Of a stretch of DNA of 64,000 nucleotides, positions 25,059-35,603 are shown one piece after another (positions within the stretch are counted from its first letter, which is position 1; the number at the start of each line of letters is the position of its first letter). Position numbers and translations under genes: made by a program. Origin of the DNA: Hepsetus odoe (taxonomy: Eukaryota > Chordata > Actinopteri > Characiformes > Hepsetidae); assembly GCA_017165825.1 (NCBI GenBank), contig CM029383.1:1960067-2024066 (forward strand), written 5' to 3'. The notes beneath the pieces were generated by a model that was not told the DNA's origin, ran no database searches, and worked only from the letters and a program-made list of their open reading frames with translations.

Positions 25059-25860
25059 TCAGCCATAACATTAAAACCATTGACATGTGACATGAATAAA
25101 ATCAAGCTCTTTGCAATGCCACCTGTCAAAAGGCAGGATATATTTGGTTGTGAAAAGCACTTCTTGAAAATTACATACTGGAAACGTGCCAAAAATCTGA
25201 GTGTTTCTGACAAGAGCCAAAAATGGGCATATGACTAGGTTGAAGCATCTCAAAAACAGCAGGTCTTGTGGGGTTGATGTGGGTAGATGGGTGGTGGTTG
25301 AGCGGAGTGGTTAGTAACTTCCAAAAGTGTAATAAGGAAGGACAACTGTTGAACCATTAACAGATTTGAAGGCTTTCCTGACTTGTCTCATCTGAAAGTA
25401 GAACTTCTGTATCACAAATCACTGAAAACGTCATACTGGCTAGGATAGAAGGATGTCAGGACACAGATTGCAGTTTAGTATACAAAGAGCTGAATAGGTC
25501 ACTTGCCTATACCCAGATGCACTATGGGAAGAGTCCAAGCTGATGTAAGCAGTAAGATTTGTTTGTGCAATTCCATTCAAAATGATGTTACTTATATATA
25601 TATATATATATATGTATGTATCACTAATCTAAACATGATTGCAGACCTTGTACACCCTTTCACAGCGAAATGCCAAAAATGGCAAAAATATTCCAAAATG
25701 GTAGTTGCCTATTTCAGCAGAATAATATGCCCTGCCACACTGCAAAACAAATTTAGTCATGGTTTGTGGAACATGACAAGAGCTGAAGGTGCTGACTACA
25801 TGTTACACTATAACATTTTATTAGAACAAATTGAAAATCCAGGATGATATAGAATTCCTA
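25059..25860 (+). mobile_element. Degenerate copy of a widespread fish DNA repeat
   Basis: It opens with aatcagccataacattaaaa, a well-known repeat terminus, and near its end has gcagaataatatgccctgcc and gtggaacatgacaagagctg, both typical of the same dispersed family. Frames are broken and an AT tract sits inside (25588-25612). Exact class not determined. Confidence 0.5.
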
Positions 25861-26129
25861 ATTTAACAAAGACAGAAAGTGAAAAAGCTGACATTATGCT
25901 ATGTTGGCCTATTGATGACTTTAAATTTTTTTATTTGCCAATTCATTAAATAGCCGACTGTTCAACTGTTCAGTTCTAAAGGTTGTGTTTATGAAGAAAG
26001 AAAAAGGCAAAGAACTTAATTAGCATGCTAATTGTGAATACAAATAATCTTAAATATATTCAGAAATACAATAAACAGGATATTCTCAATGGGAGTTGAT
26101 GCCGTGTGACATGTGCCTGCGCAATACTG

Positions 26130-26262
26130 GCTTCCACGTGAATTCCCCAAACTGAGCCTTATATAAACAGCAGTGTCGCTGAACTTGCAGATCAGCGAGC
26201 AGCGGCTAAAGTGCAGAGGCACATTCACTACTTCCTCTCTAACTCACGCTTACTAACTACTG
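26130..26262 (+). promoter_or_regulatory. il1b: il1b core promoter and non-coding exon 1
   Basis: A TATA box (ttatataaa, 26159-26167) is preceded by a kappa-B-like GAATTCCCC (26140-26148). About 25-30 bases downstream of the TATA begins a leader that ends with a clean donor (ctactg|gtatgt) at 26262/26263. The second il1b copy has the same layout (38064-38092), with the TATA changed to ttaaataaa. NF-kappaB control of il1b is established knowledge; the site here is only a partial consensus match. Confidence 0.6.
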
Positions 26263-26427
26263 GTATGTATTCAACAAGTTATTTATTTCTGTCCTCTTTG
26301 AGAGGTTTGAAATACTACTACTATGTTTAGTAGTTTATAAATGTATTTAGCACTTTAATACATTCTTGTTATAAATTACTGGAGCTCTTATTGTTAGGAT
26401 TCTTATACTGATCTTTTTTTTATAGAT

Positions 26428-28701
26428 ATGGCAGGAAAGGACTTGTTGCTGCTGGAGAGGTGAGCTTTTAAGTGTTTATTGATGTGCCATGGATGAGTCA
26501 GTCTGTCTTCTTATTTCATGTACAATTCCTCTTGAATCATCTGAGCACATTTTCCGATAAATATTTTTGAAAAAGACTTGTGTTTGTTTCCAGCTTCTTC
26601 CAGATTGACAGTGATATTGAGTCTGACCAGATGGATTTTGATGAGCTGGACTGCTCAGATCCTTTGGCGATGGTAGGAGAAACTTCAACTATATCCTGTT
26701 AAACTTCAGCTTAAAAAAAGTTTGGTTTTTTTTGCCATGATCTCTGACCATGCTCTGTGTTTGTTTTCAGAGTGGCAGGTGTGACCTACACAAAGGACTT
26801 CGAATTGAAATTTCAGAACAGCCACAGAGTATGCGACAAGTGGCAAACATCGTTATTGCCTTACAGAAGTTCAGACACAGGCTCCAGTCCACAGAGTTTA
26901 CCAATCATGAACTCTTAAACATCATCATGGAGAGTGTGGTTGAAGGTGAACTAAAGCTCTGTTTTTGTCCTTTCTGTTACAGTCCATGCTAATTCAAACC
27001 AGTAAGGCTAGACATCCTGGATCCTCTTGAGAAAAGCATATTTTAAACAATAGGAGCAGTAAAATAAATAAATAAATAAATAAATAAATAAAGACAATAT
27101 AGTGAACTAGAAAACTAAAAATGTGTTTCTGTAAGAAGCAAAGTTGCTGTTGGACCAGAGCAAATATCTCAAAAACTGTATGGAGAAGCTGAAAGAAAAA
27201 TCTAGTATCACAAAATCCAGAATAAAGAACAATGTGAATCAGAAATTCCACATAATAATAGTAGTGCTATTAAGGGGCAGCGGTAGCCTAGTGGTTAGGG
27301 AGTTGCCCTGCATCGGAAGATTGTGGGTTTGATTCCCTCACCAGTAGGTTGCCCTGAGGGTGCTTTCAATAGCTGCCTACTGCTGCATGGTGTTTGCATG
27401 GGTTAAAAGCAGAGGTCCAATTTCATTGTGGTTCACTGTGTGCTGTGCTGTGACCTCGCAATGACAAGGGTTATCACTTTCACTTTTTTTTTTTTTCACT
27501 AGTGTCTAAGCATATCCCCTGTAAATCTTGATCTAGAGCCTGTCTAGCCATGCTGAAATTATGCAGAAGTTTCAGAATTTTCTCAGTAGTATCCTGTAGG
27601 ATAACATTTCTACCTTTCTCTGACAGAGAGTGTGGTGATGAAGGTGAACTGTGGTTCTTCAGACACTTACAACATACAAAATAAGGTCGTCCAGTGTACA
27701 GTATGTGATGACCTAAAGAAAAACCTGGTGAGAAGCCAAGGTGCTCCCATCCTCTTAGCTGTCACCCTGAAAGGTGGCAACATCAGCAAAAGTGGTAAGT
27801 CTCCATCTCATCTGTCTCCATCTCATTCTCCATCCTATTAGTCATTCTTGCTCAGTGGTCCAACAACTCTACCTACAGTGCATTAGATCTGATAACTTCT
27901 AGAATTTTGTTTCTGGCTTTTCTTACAAATCAATTTTGGTTATCAGCCTTTGTTAAAAAACTTTTGTTAAAGATCTTAATGCCTTTGAGGCAAATTTCAT
28001 GGATATGGATTAAGCCCTGAACTAAACTGCAATGCTCATCAACACGGTAAATCATTTTCAGTCTAGCATTAAGTGGGACTGAGAACATTGTCTCATTGTT
28101 TTATTTTGTTAATATTAAAATAATCTGGAGCATGGTTTGCCTGTTTCAGGCTTGACAATTCACTTGCCAGTATCTTGTCTTTTTTTAAAATGTACAAATT
28201 CTATGTACATTGTTTTTATTTCTTTTTAATAGTCTCCATCAACCTGTCACCCTACACCGCTCCAGAATGCACAACCACCAACGGCCAACCAGTGTGTTTG
28301 GGGATTGCTCAGAGTAACCTATACCTCGCATGTACAGAAGTGTCTGGAACATATCATCTCAGCCTAGAGGCATGTACACATGACCATTTAATTGAACCCA
28401 TTCACAGACATTTATTTGACATATTGCATTTCGATGTGAACTTTGAATAATTCATTCATTTCTCCTCTAGGAGGTGAAGGATAAAGAGACGCTGAAGACA
28501 ATCTACAAAACCAATGACATGGAGCGCTTCCTCTTCCTCCAGAAGGTTACAGGAGACTCGATTAACACCTTTGAATCAGTGAAGTACCCAGGTTGGTTCA
28601 TCAGCACCTCTAAGGATGAATACAAGCCAGTGGACATGTGTCACGCTGAAGATTTCAGCCGCCAAAAAGTCTTTTCACTCCAAAACCAGAAAGAAGTCTG
28701 A
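26428..28701 (+). CDS. il1b: Interleukin-1 beta precursor, 6 coding exons
   Basis: Coding exons: 26428-26459, 26594-26672, 26771-26945, 27627-27794, 28233-28369, 28471-28701; total 822 nt, 273 aa, no frame break. It starts at ATG in exon 2 after a non-coding exon 1. The prodomain has the acidic DSDIESDQMDFDELDCSDPL block seen in fish IL-1 beta. There is no signal peptide, as expected for a leaderless cytokine. The C-terminal half forms the beta-trefoil; residues 231-250 match the IL-1 family signature (F-E-S-V-x2-P-x2-F-I-S-T, then x7-V). The product signals through the IL-1 receptor to start inflammation. The last intron begins GC, not GT (28370-28371). Intron 4 (26946-27626) carries a SINE absent from the second copy. 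The 3' UTR is AU-rich, as usual for unstable cytokine mRNAs. Confidence 0.93.
27058..27092. repeat. (AAAT)n microsatellite
   Basis: About eight AAAT units inside the il1b intron that also carries the SINE. Confidence 0.88.
27274..27496 (+). repeat. tRNA-derived SINE in il1b intron
   Basis: Head gcctagtggttagggagttg, box B-like ggtttgattccc, tail ctgtgctgtgacctcgcaat and a T-rich end. The same spot in the second il1b copy (about 39460-39475) lacks it. tagtg occurs at both sides (27262-27266 and 27500-27504), consistent with a short target duplication. Confidence 0.88.
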
Positions 28702-29395
28702 GAACTATATTTGATTCACAAAATAAGTTTTCCAGAAAGTATGTACTAAGTACAACTATTTATCTGGAGGCTTCTCTCATGTTGGGATATGTCTCAGTTA
28801 GAGATTCCTGACCAACAGTCAACAGTCTTGTAGACTGGAAAAAGTCTATTGTAGAATCGTATACGTATAAAATGTGTAAATATATAAAATATTTAATGTC
28901 ATTTATAATTATTCATATTTATTGCAAAAACCTATTGATATAATTCAGAAATATAATATATAATATAGAAGATAATTCAGCTTCCTGTTGAATTGTCTAA
29001 TTTCACTTTACTGTATTAAAAATTATTTACTTACTTATTTGAATTTAACAAGTTGTGTAGAAACATCTACAACATGAAGAATTTGATGTCGCTTGCATTT
29101 AATATTTATTCCAAAAAACTATTTACATAATTCAGTATCCTCGTGAATTGTCTAGTTACATAATTCAGTTTCTTGGTGAATTGTCCTGGAAAATTGTTGC
29201 AGTGAGTCAGGGTGTATTATCCTACTGAAAGAGACCACTGTCTTTGGGGAATACACTTGGCAAGGATTGTACATGGTCTGCATCAATGCCATGGCATGTG
29301 TCAAAAGAACACCTAAATGAATGTGTTACATGTGTTATTTATTTATATGATTTATTTTTATCTCAAATGCTGATGTTAACAATGGAATAAAGCTT
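28702..29395 (+). promoter_or_regulatory. il1b: il1b 3' UTR with AU-rich elements
   Basis: Several ATTTA and TTATTTAT-type motifs follow the stop, and AATAAA lies at about 29383. The second copy keeps a similar end (AATAAA near 40898). Compared with it, this copy has an extra insert of about 300 bases (29040-29340) that includes a dispersed-repeat piece (29213-29322). Confidence 0.65.
29213..29322 (+). repeat. Dispersed repeat fragment (partner of 36303-36600)
   Basis: Shares gaaagag..ccatg, gaatacacttggca, gtacatggtctgcatcaatg and tgtcaaaagaaca with 36303-36600 in the same orientation. It lies inside the il1b 3' UTR region. Confidence 0.55.
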
Positions 29396-29929
29396 CAACA
29401 GACATTAAGTGGTTTCATTTCAATTGCATCATGGCATTTATAACAAAAGTATTTGTGAAATATATTTATTTATATACAAGCACTGCATGATCTGGCGTAC
29501 CAGGCTACAATGTGGTTTGTATTTCAATTATTATTAAAAAGTTACCAAAAAAAGTTTGAAAAAAGATCACAATCATTAAAAAGACATTCCTAGCACTGAG
29601 AAAACCAAGTAGATTTTTCCTACAAACAAATTTACGTGTGCAACAGTTCAGGGTCGTTGCCACATTTTTTTGTTTAAAAATTCACACATTAATATTAGGA
29701 ACAAGCAAGGACTGTAGGCATTTTTATGGGTTATTATGTTGAAAAAATGCAAGAATATCCTTGGAAAAAAGGTCATCTTGCTGTTGTTACACATAAGGTG
29801 CTGCTTGTCCCAAACGGGGCAGACTAAAGTTTTGAGTGCCAATGTTACTTTGTACTACAAAAGTTTGCCAAAGTAATCCGTTGTCTATATCAGGTATTAA
29901 TGAAAGACAAGCTATTGGTAACTAACTGG

Positions 29930-29986
29930 AGATCTTCTGCACTTTGTGCCACAATAGAATTTGACAATAAAACCTACTTGACTACT
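29930..29986 (+). mobile_element. Short L2/CR1-like LINE tail
   Basis: cttctgcactttgtgccaca then gacaataaaacctacttgac, the terminal bases of the LINE seen at 18815-19277. It abuts the end of the minus-strand DDE-like frame. Confidence 0.6.
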
Positions 29987-31589
29987 TAAAGAATCAGCTG
30001 TTTGTGGATACTGCTTTGGTGGAAATTCCTGTTGACATCATCTGTGACAATTCGTTGAGGTTGACCAAACATAAATGTGGAACCAGTTGCACATCCACTG
30101 ACAATTCTCCAACATCGCAGTAAATATGACTCCATAGTATTGTTATTAAAAATGTTCATTGCAGCCTTTAATAAAACATTTGATCTGTCACTATTTATTT
30201 GTACTGGCAAAGTGTTACTTTGAAACAGTGTCCTTTCATGGTCTCTGATTGATGTAAGTAATTGTTGTACTGCGCTTTGTGTGTGCTCTTCAGAAATCAT
30301 AAATGCAACTGGTGCTGCAGTGTGTTGTGATGCTGGGTTACTCACCACAATTTCATAATACAAAATTCTTTTTTTTGTTAGGTTTGACTTTATTATGCCT
30401 CCAGTTGCATCCCAGAACACAGGAGTACGTTTTGACATTTCATGCCAAAGTCTAATACCCCCCTCTGTAAAACATATTACTTTGAAAGGTACAGCCTGTA
30501 CTATTTGAAAAAAGTAGTGTACTTTATATATGTACACTATTAACATCCTTTTGCTCCAGGTTACCTTTTAGAATCTGTAGAGACTTAACCTCATCCAAAT
30601 CAAGTACATTTTTCATTTTGTGCTCAGATTTAATTTTTCTCAGTATGGCTGTGCTGGTTCCTATTCCTGTTCTGTTTTGAGCTGACAAAGAATCAGGATC
30701 TGCATTTCCTAATACATTATTATACAAGTGGTATGGTTTCATATTTTCCCATTTCTCTGCTATTTCCTCACGTTCTTTACTTCTGAAGGGTCGTTCCTTT
30801 AATTTATCACTGGAATGTATTATCTTTCCACTATAACTGATTGTAAACATTAAACTTGTTTCATTTTCTAAGTTTATACAAAAAGACATTGGGCAGGATT
30901 TATAAGCACAGTATCCATGTATTCTTAATTTAGCTTGACTTAAAATGTGATTTTTGAAAACAATCACACAGTAAGGATTTGACCTTTTAATTTTTTCAAC
31001 AAATGTTTTTTGCCAAGAGTACTTTTGAAAATATTTACCAGCTCTTTTGGCATTTAATGCTGCCCACTCTTCATGGGTGAGTATAAAATCTGATGTTTTT
31101 GGAGCAGAAGCTTTAAATTCCCCAAAAGTAGCATTTTTGGAAAGAACACACTTCAAAGTTTCCTCTGAGATAAATGTGTTCTCATCTATCTTTGGTTCAG
31201 CGACGGCTTTAGTTAAACTACAAGGTTCTTCAGGAGGAACTTCTTTAAAGCCTTCAGATGCAGCGAAACTTTCCAGTTGAGATGCACAGCTACTGCTAGA
31301 AGATTGTATCTTTTCCATTTCAAAATCATGTGCAGTATTGATCAACTGTTTTCCACTGTCCAGATACACTGTGTCTGTTTGTGGGTCTGTGGGTTTGACA
31401 TCTTGTTCTTCATCATGTTCGTGATCATCATGTATCACCTCACTTTGTTTTATGTCCCAACACGTGTCACAGCCTTCTCCATTTTGTTGCTGAGTGATCT
31501 TTTTGCATTTTTTTATTTTACTGTGCTCTAATGCATCTGTTACACCTTTTATATACATTATAATTGCCTTTGTTTTTAGACTCACTTTT
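29986..31589 (-). pseudogene. Truncated DDE-transposase-like region, two joined exons
   Basis: Two minus-strand frames join at a plausible intron: donor aaaag|gtaacc near 30565 and acceptor aaatag|tacagg near 30503, with phase preserved. The product has an N-terminal acidic/Ser-rich linker, a central block with C-x(6)-C and HSS spacing (ILSQAKLRIHGYCAYKSCPM), then FKVICFTEGGIRLWHEMSKR, PVFWDATGGI (candidate first catalytic Asp) and QINSDRSNVLLKA (candidate second Asp). This layout resembles DDE transposases of the Mutator-like type; a Rehavkus/MULE-NOF or KDZ relationship is my inference only. The frame stops soon after the second Asp, so the final acidic residue and the C-terminus are missing. 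The truncation point coincides with a LINE tail. Confidence 0.6.
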
Positions 31590-31619
31590 TATAATAAATC
31601 CTGTTGTTAAAGATAGAAT

Positions 31620-31781
31620 CTGTAATTTGCAAAATTCACCAGCACAAATATAACCTACATTTTCTAAATCTATATTTTGTTCATTAGAAATGCCTATGCA
31701 ATCAAAATGATACCATTGATTGCAAATATCACAAGCGATCATTGGCTTTTTCTTTTTATTGGGAGATTTACAAATACAGAA
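31620..31781 (-). CDS. PHD-finger exon of the transposon-like unit
   Basis: Read from an acceptor (ccaaacag|ttctg), the frame gives FCICKSPNKKKKPMIACDIC followed by NQWYHFDCIGIS and, about 15 residues later, YICAGEFC. This matches the Cys4-His-Cys3 zinc pattern of a PHD finger, including the aromatic residue before the His. PHD fingers bind histone tails in many proteins; here it directly precedes the DDE-like region on the same strand, so it is likely part of one spliced product. A shift of frame or another intron is needed to reach the next exon (donor-like aaaaa|gtgagt near 31585). Confidence 0.72.
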
Positions 31782-32812
31782 CTGTTTGGCTGAAAGTGCC
31801 CCAGAAGAAACATCAGTGCTATGTAGTCTGTTAGCAACAGTCCTTCTCTCTTTATCTCTATGTTTTGCTTAGTGGAAATTTTTGGAAGTTCAGATCTAGA
31901 ATGTGTCTCCTTTTGTAGCTCAGATGATTGAGTGCAAAAATCGCTACTCAGTGTTTCAACTATGTTGTGAATATCATTTCTATTTTCATTCCATATCTGA
32001 CGAAGTGACTTTATACTACGTTTTGCTGCCTCTGGGCGACTAAATGGCCAAGACAAATATTTAGCAACATCTATCCAAAACCCATAATCCATCTCCTTAT
32101 GAATTTCTGTCTTCTTAACTGAAGATATGGCTTTTGCAATGTTAGAATAATCTAATATTGCATGTTTTTTACCTTTAAATGATCTGTGATTAATGGATTT
32201 TATTTGATCACTACTGTTGCTAGGTGCACCACCAAACAGTTTTGCTTCAGAAGAGTAAAACTTTTTCTGACCTGCTCTCCTCCTAGTATACCTCCAATCT
32301 ACACCTTCATCTTCTGCACCTGCTCTCATCTTCTCCACGCCTTCACCTTCCGCACCTGCTCTGCTCCTCATCTCCATACCTGCTCTCCTCCTCTTCTCCA
32401 TGCCTTCACCTTCTGCACCTGCTCTCCTCCTCCTCTTCTCCACGCCTTCACCTTCGGCACCTGCTCTGCTCCTCATCTCCATACCTGCTCTCCTCCTCTT
32501 CTCCACGCCTTCACCTTCCGCACCTGCTCTCCTCCTCCTCTTCTCCACGCCTTCACCTTCCGCACCTGCTCTGCTCCTCATCTCCATACCTGCTCTCCTC
32601 CTCTTCTCCACGCCTTCACCTTCTGCACCTGCTCTCTTCCTCGTGCCCTGCCTTTCCATACCTGTAGCCTTACCTGTCTCTATCACCTGTCTTATCTGTT
32701 TCCTTGCCTGAATCTTCACCTTTTCTGCTTTACGCTGCCCTGATATCTGCCCTTTAGGGTAGCACTGGACTGTGGAATCCCCACTGTGATGAACACATCC
32801 ACCACTCCTGGC
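31782..32812 (-). CDS. Repeat-rich coding exon of the transposon-like unit
   Basis: The exon begins after a good acceptor (ttttttcag|gccagg). It first encodes a short Cys/His stretch, then a highly basic/acidic tandem array made of RAGAEGEGVEKRRR and RAGMEMRS modules (about 32325-32640), then a non-repetitive region with MDYGFWIDVAKYLSWPFSRP and a helical KRSIKSLRQIWNENRNDIHN. The open frame runs to 31739 and overlaps the PHD exon in another frame, so its true 3' splice site is unresolved. Function unknown; position and strand tie it to the PHD and DDE-like exons. Confidence 0.5.
32325..32640 (-). repeat. Coding minisatellite, ~105-bp higher-order unit
   Basis: On the plus strand, cttctccacgccttcacctt and gctcctcatctccatacctg alternate. 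The unit is a 63-bp module (21 codons) plus a 42-bp module (14 codons), repeated about three times with few differences, all lengths being multiples of three. Confidence 0.85.
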
Positions 32813-33019
32813 CTGAAAAAAGCACAGTGTTATCAGATTCAAAGAAATACAATGCAGAAAAGGAAAAGTATTTATTTATTTTAAAAAAAATACAGCAATA
32901 TCCCATTTAGTCATACATTTTTAAAATAAACAGAAAAGAAATACTAGGAATAATAATGTTTTTCTAAACATTAACATGCATAGAATATGTTCACAATACA
33001 TTTATACACACAGACACAC

Positions 33020-33021
<2 letters not shown>

Positions 33022-33047
<26 letters not shown>
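33022..33047. repeat. AT microsatellite
   Basis: Perfect TA dinucleotide tract. Confidence 0.85.
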
Positions 33048-33051
<4 letters not shown>

Positions 33052-33073
33052 ATTCTCGCAACTCAACTACTCA

Positions 33074-33209
33074 GATCCATCCATCCATCCATCCATTTTC
33101 TGCTGCTTGTCCCAAACGGGGTCGCGGGGGAGTGCTGGTGTCTAACCCAGCGCACACAGGGCGAGGACGGGGGACGCACCCTGGACAGGTCGCCAGCCCA
33201 TCGCAGGGA
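33074..33209 (-). repeat. GC-rich SINE tail fragment
   Basis: Minus-strand copy of the alternative SINE tail (see 22041-22272), ending in a (CATC)n array on the plus strand. The head is absent. Confidence 0.78.
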
Positions 33210-33570
33210 TACTCAGATCCAACCAATAACAATATCATATCTTTTGTAATCACTGTATTCATAATGACCCATTTATTCCTCCTTGTAATTTATTAAAAAT
33301 TGAAAAGCATTTTAAACTGCTACCAAGGAAATTTCACACTAGGCCACTGCTGCCAAATTGTCAATTGTTTGTTTGTGTGCATATTAGGAGTGAAACATTC
33401 CACATATTCAAACATTATCAAATGTTACGGAGGTGTTTGAGGGAAAGCATGTCAGATCTCTAATGAGAATGCACTTCAGAATCAAAATTACACTGTTCAT
33501 AGCTGTTCTGCAATCAGGGAAAACACAAAACCAGTGTTTTGTTGCATGTTATTTTTTAAATTCCACAATA

Positions 33571-33825
33571 AGTCAGTCAGTCAGTCATTTCCTGCTGCTT
33601 GTCCGAAGTGGGGTCACGGGGGGTGCTGGAGTCCATCCCAGCTCACACAGGGCGAAGGACGGGGGACACACCCTGGACAGGTCACCAGCCCATCGCAGGG
33701 AGGAGCGAGACGGGGACGGCACCTTGTGCAAGGGTACCTCAGGGCAACCTGTTGAGAAGGGGTTCAAACCCCCGATCCTCCGATCATACAGCCAAAGTCC
33801 TAACCACTAGGCCACAGCTGCCCCT
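33571..33825 (-). repeat. Near-full tRNA-headed SINE with GC-rich tail
   Basis: On the minus strand: head ggcctagtggttagg, box B-like gggtttgaacccc, gagcaaggtgccgtc homologue, GC-rich tail, and a GACT-repeat end (agtcagtcagtcagtcattt on the plus strand). Confidence 0.82.
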
Positions 33826-34047
33826 CCACAATAAGTTTTAATTCAAATAAATTTGATTGATGTCTTCTTTTTTTCACTGTACCAAAAAAGGACCAAACCA
33901 AGAACATCAAAACCAAGGGTTGCAGCGATCTGTGACTTTTGCATGCAGTTGGACCCACAGTGAACAGACACTCAAACAAACACTCACATCACACTGATAA
34001 TAAAAAGAAATTGAGAAAAAAGGGAGATACTTACCAAGGTAATCTCC

Positions 34048-35063
34048 CTAAACTGGTCTTCTGCCGCACCTTTCGAGATACCTCTTACCACGTGTACCAG
34101 TTGTACACGTCCTTCTGGTCCCTGTCACCACCACCTTTGGGGAAAATACCGGATGTGCAGACGCTGGCATTGAGGTGGAAATATGTGTCGGTGGAGCTGA
34201 CAGATGTAAATAGGCTGCTGTCCAGATGAGTTGTGCCAGGATAGGCATTCCTCCATCATCACTGAGGTGCACGCCATCTCTGCACCACAGGTCAAGAGCA
34301 GACTCGGGAAAATGCTCACAGATGGACATGTATCTCACTCCTATGGAGACAGGATTGCTGACGCTAGCAGAATTCTCTTTGTTTTAATAGAACATGTCAT
34401 ACAAATACAAGCAACACGTATAGCATAATATTAACATTCAATTTCATGTCATCTTTAAAGAGAAACACCTGAAACAGCACTGACAAACTCACTGTAGGCC
34501 AAAAATAATCATCTTGAACTTCTGTTCAGTAATTAGTGCAACTTGTGCCCAACAGAGTTATTCTGTCAGTCCTCATAAAACACAGTTGATATTTTTATAT
34601 AACACAACTCAACAAACCAAGTCTCCTAGCAGTGCGATGGTATTCCTGTCTCAGCAGATCCTGGAGGTGACAATCCACCGTGAGCCGAGTTGGGAAGTCT
34701 ATCACAATTACCTAAATACAATTTGAAAAGTCGTTATCCATTATTTTCCTTTTTATCCTTAAGAAAATCTTTTTCAAACCTTTTGTATACCTTAGTCCAT
34801 CGGCTCAACACAACTTGGATAAGGTTGGCGAAGTCCCTCCCAGACTGCTCAGGGGTGTTGCTGATGGTGATGTTGTTCCCAGGAGCTAAAAGGCACACAA
34901 GGTCAGGTGCGTAAGGAGTACTTACACCCTGAACCTCACATCGAAGGACAGAAGCACTTGCCCCTGGAGTGCAGCTGTACCCAAAGGAAAGGCATCCTCC
35001 TGGCATGGGCACAAAGCCATCGACAAGGCTTCTCAGATGAGAATCACCCACAACCAGAACAAA
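34048..35063 (-). CDS. SGNH/GDSL-type esterase domain in three exons
   Basis: Exons: 34791-35063, 34618-34711, and about 34048-34337. The first starts after acceptor tttgcag and reads FVLVVGDSHLRSLVDGF (GDSH = block I with nucleophile Ser), then LVCLLAPGNNIT (GxN-type block III, the oxyanion-hole Asn). The second reads VIVIDFPTRL ... LLRQEYHR. The third has EHFPESALDLWC and DGVHLSDDGG (block V Asp and His). All catalytic blocks of an SGNH hydrolase are present in order, in about 218 codons ending at TAG. The donors are GT (ctaag|gtatac; cttg|gtttg); the third exon's acceptor is less certain. Very similar domains are, to my knowledge, repeated many times in cyprinid-type genomes, so this is probably a mobile-element-encoded esterase. 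Substrate unknown. Confidence 0.65.
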
Positions 35064-35133
35064 CTGCAAAAAAAAATTATACACAAACATTATATAAATA
35101 TATATACATATTATTAATAATAATGATTAGAAT

Positions 35134-35502
35134 AATACCTGACTAGGTCTGATGCTAACACAATCCATTACTGATGTATAATGCATATACATTTGACCCT
35201 ATTTGCCTTTTTGTGTCTGTGTTTAAAACCCAGCAAACTTTTCAATGACGCTTATTTGATATATCTGACACTTGTTTGTATTAAAGTACAGTTAGTAGAA
35301 TGTACCTGAGTAGGTCTGATGCTGACACAATCCTGTACTGATGTGTAATGCATATACATTTGACCCTATGTGAAATCAGGCCGAATTATCGCCTTTTTGT
35401 GTCTGTGTTTAAAACCCAGCAAACTTTTCAATGACACTTATTTGATATATTTGACACTTGTTTGTATTAAAGTACAGTTAGTAGAATGTACCTGAGTAGG
35501 TT
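35134..35502. repeat. Tandem repeat, two units of 170 and 186 bp plus a partial third
   Basis: Units start at 35134, 35304 and 35490 (acctga/ctaggtctgatgct...). They share gcatatacatttgaccctat and gtctgtgtttaaaacccagc. Unit 2 has an extra 16 bases (gtgaaatcaggccgaa). Only 71 bases separate the array from the first SGNH exon. Confidence 0.85.
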
Positions 35503-35603
35503 TGTTTCTTTTATAGATTTTTTTTAACTAGTTCAAGTGTGGAAAATGTATATAAACCAGAAATTTTATGCATTATCTTCCTGGTTTATATTTTATACAC
35601 GTT

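Noticed and set aside
32186..32743. 185- and 103-codon plus-strand frames rich in Cys, Pro and Ser
   Set aside because: They are the complement of the tandem-repeat exon, whose minus-strand reading links to splice sites and neighbouring domains.
35134..35502. CRISPR-like repeat array
   Set aside because: Long direct tandem units without spacers in a vertebrate genome; a simple tandem duplication.
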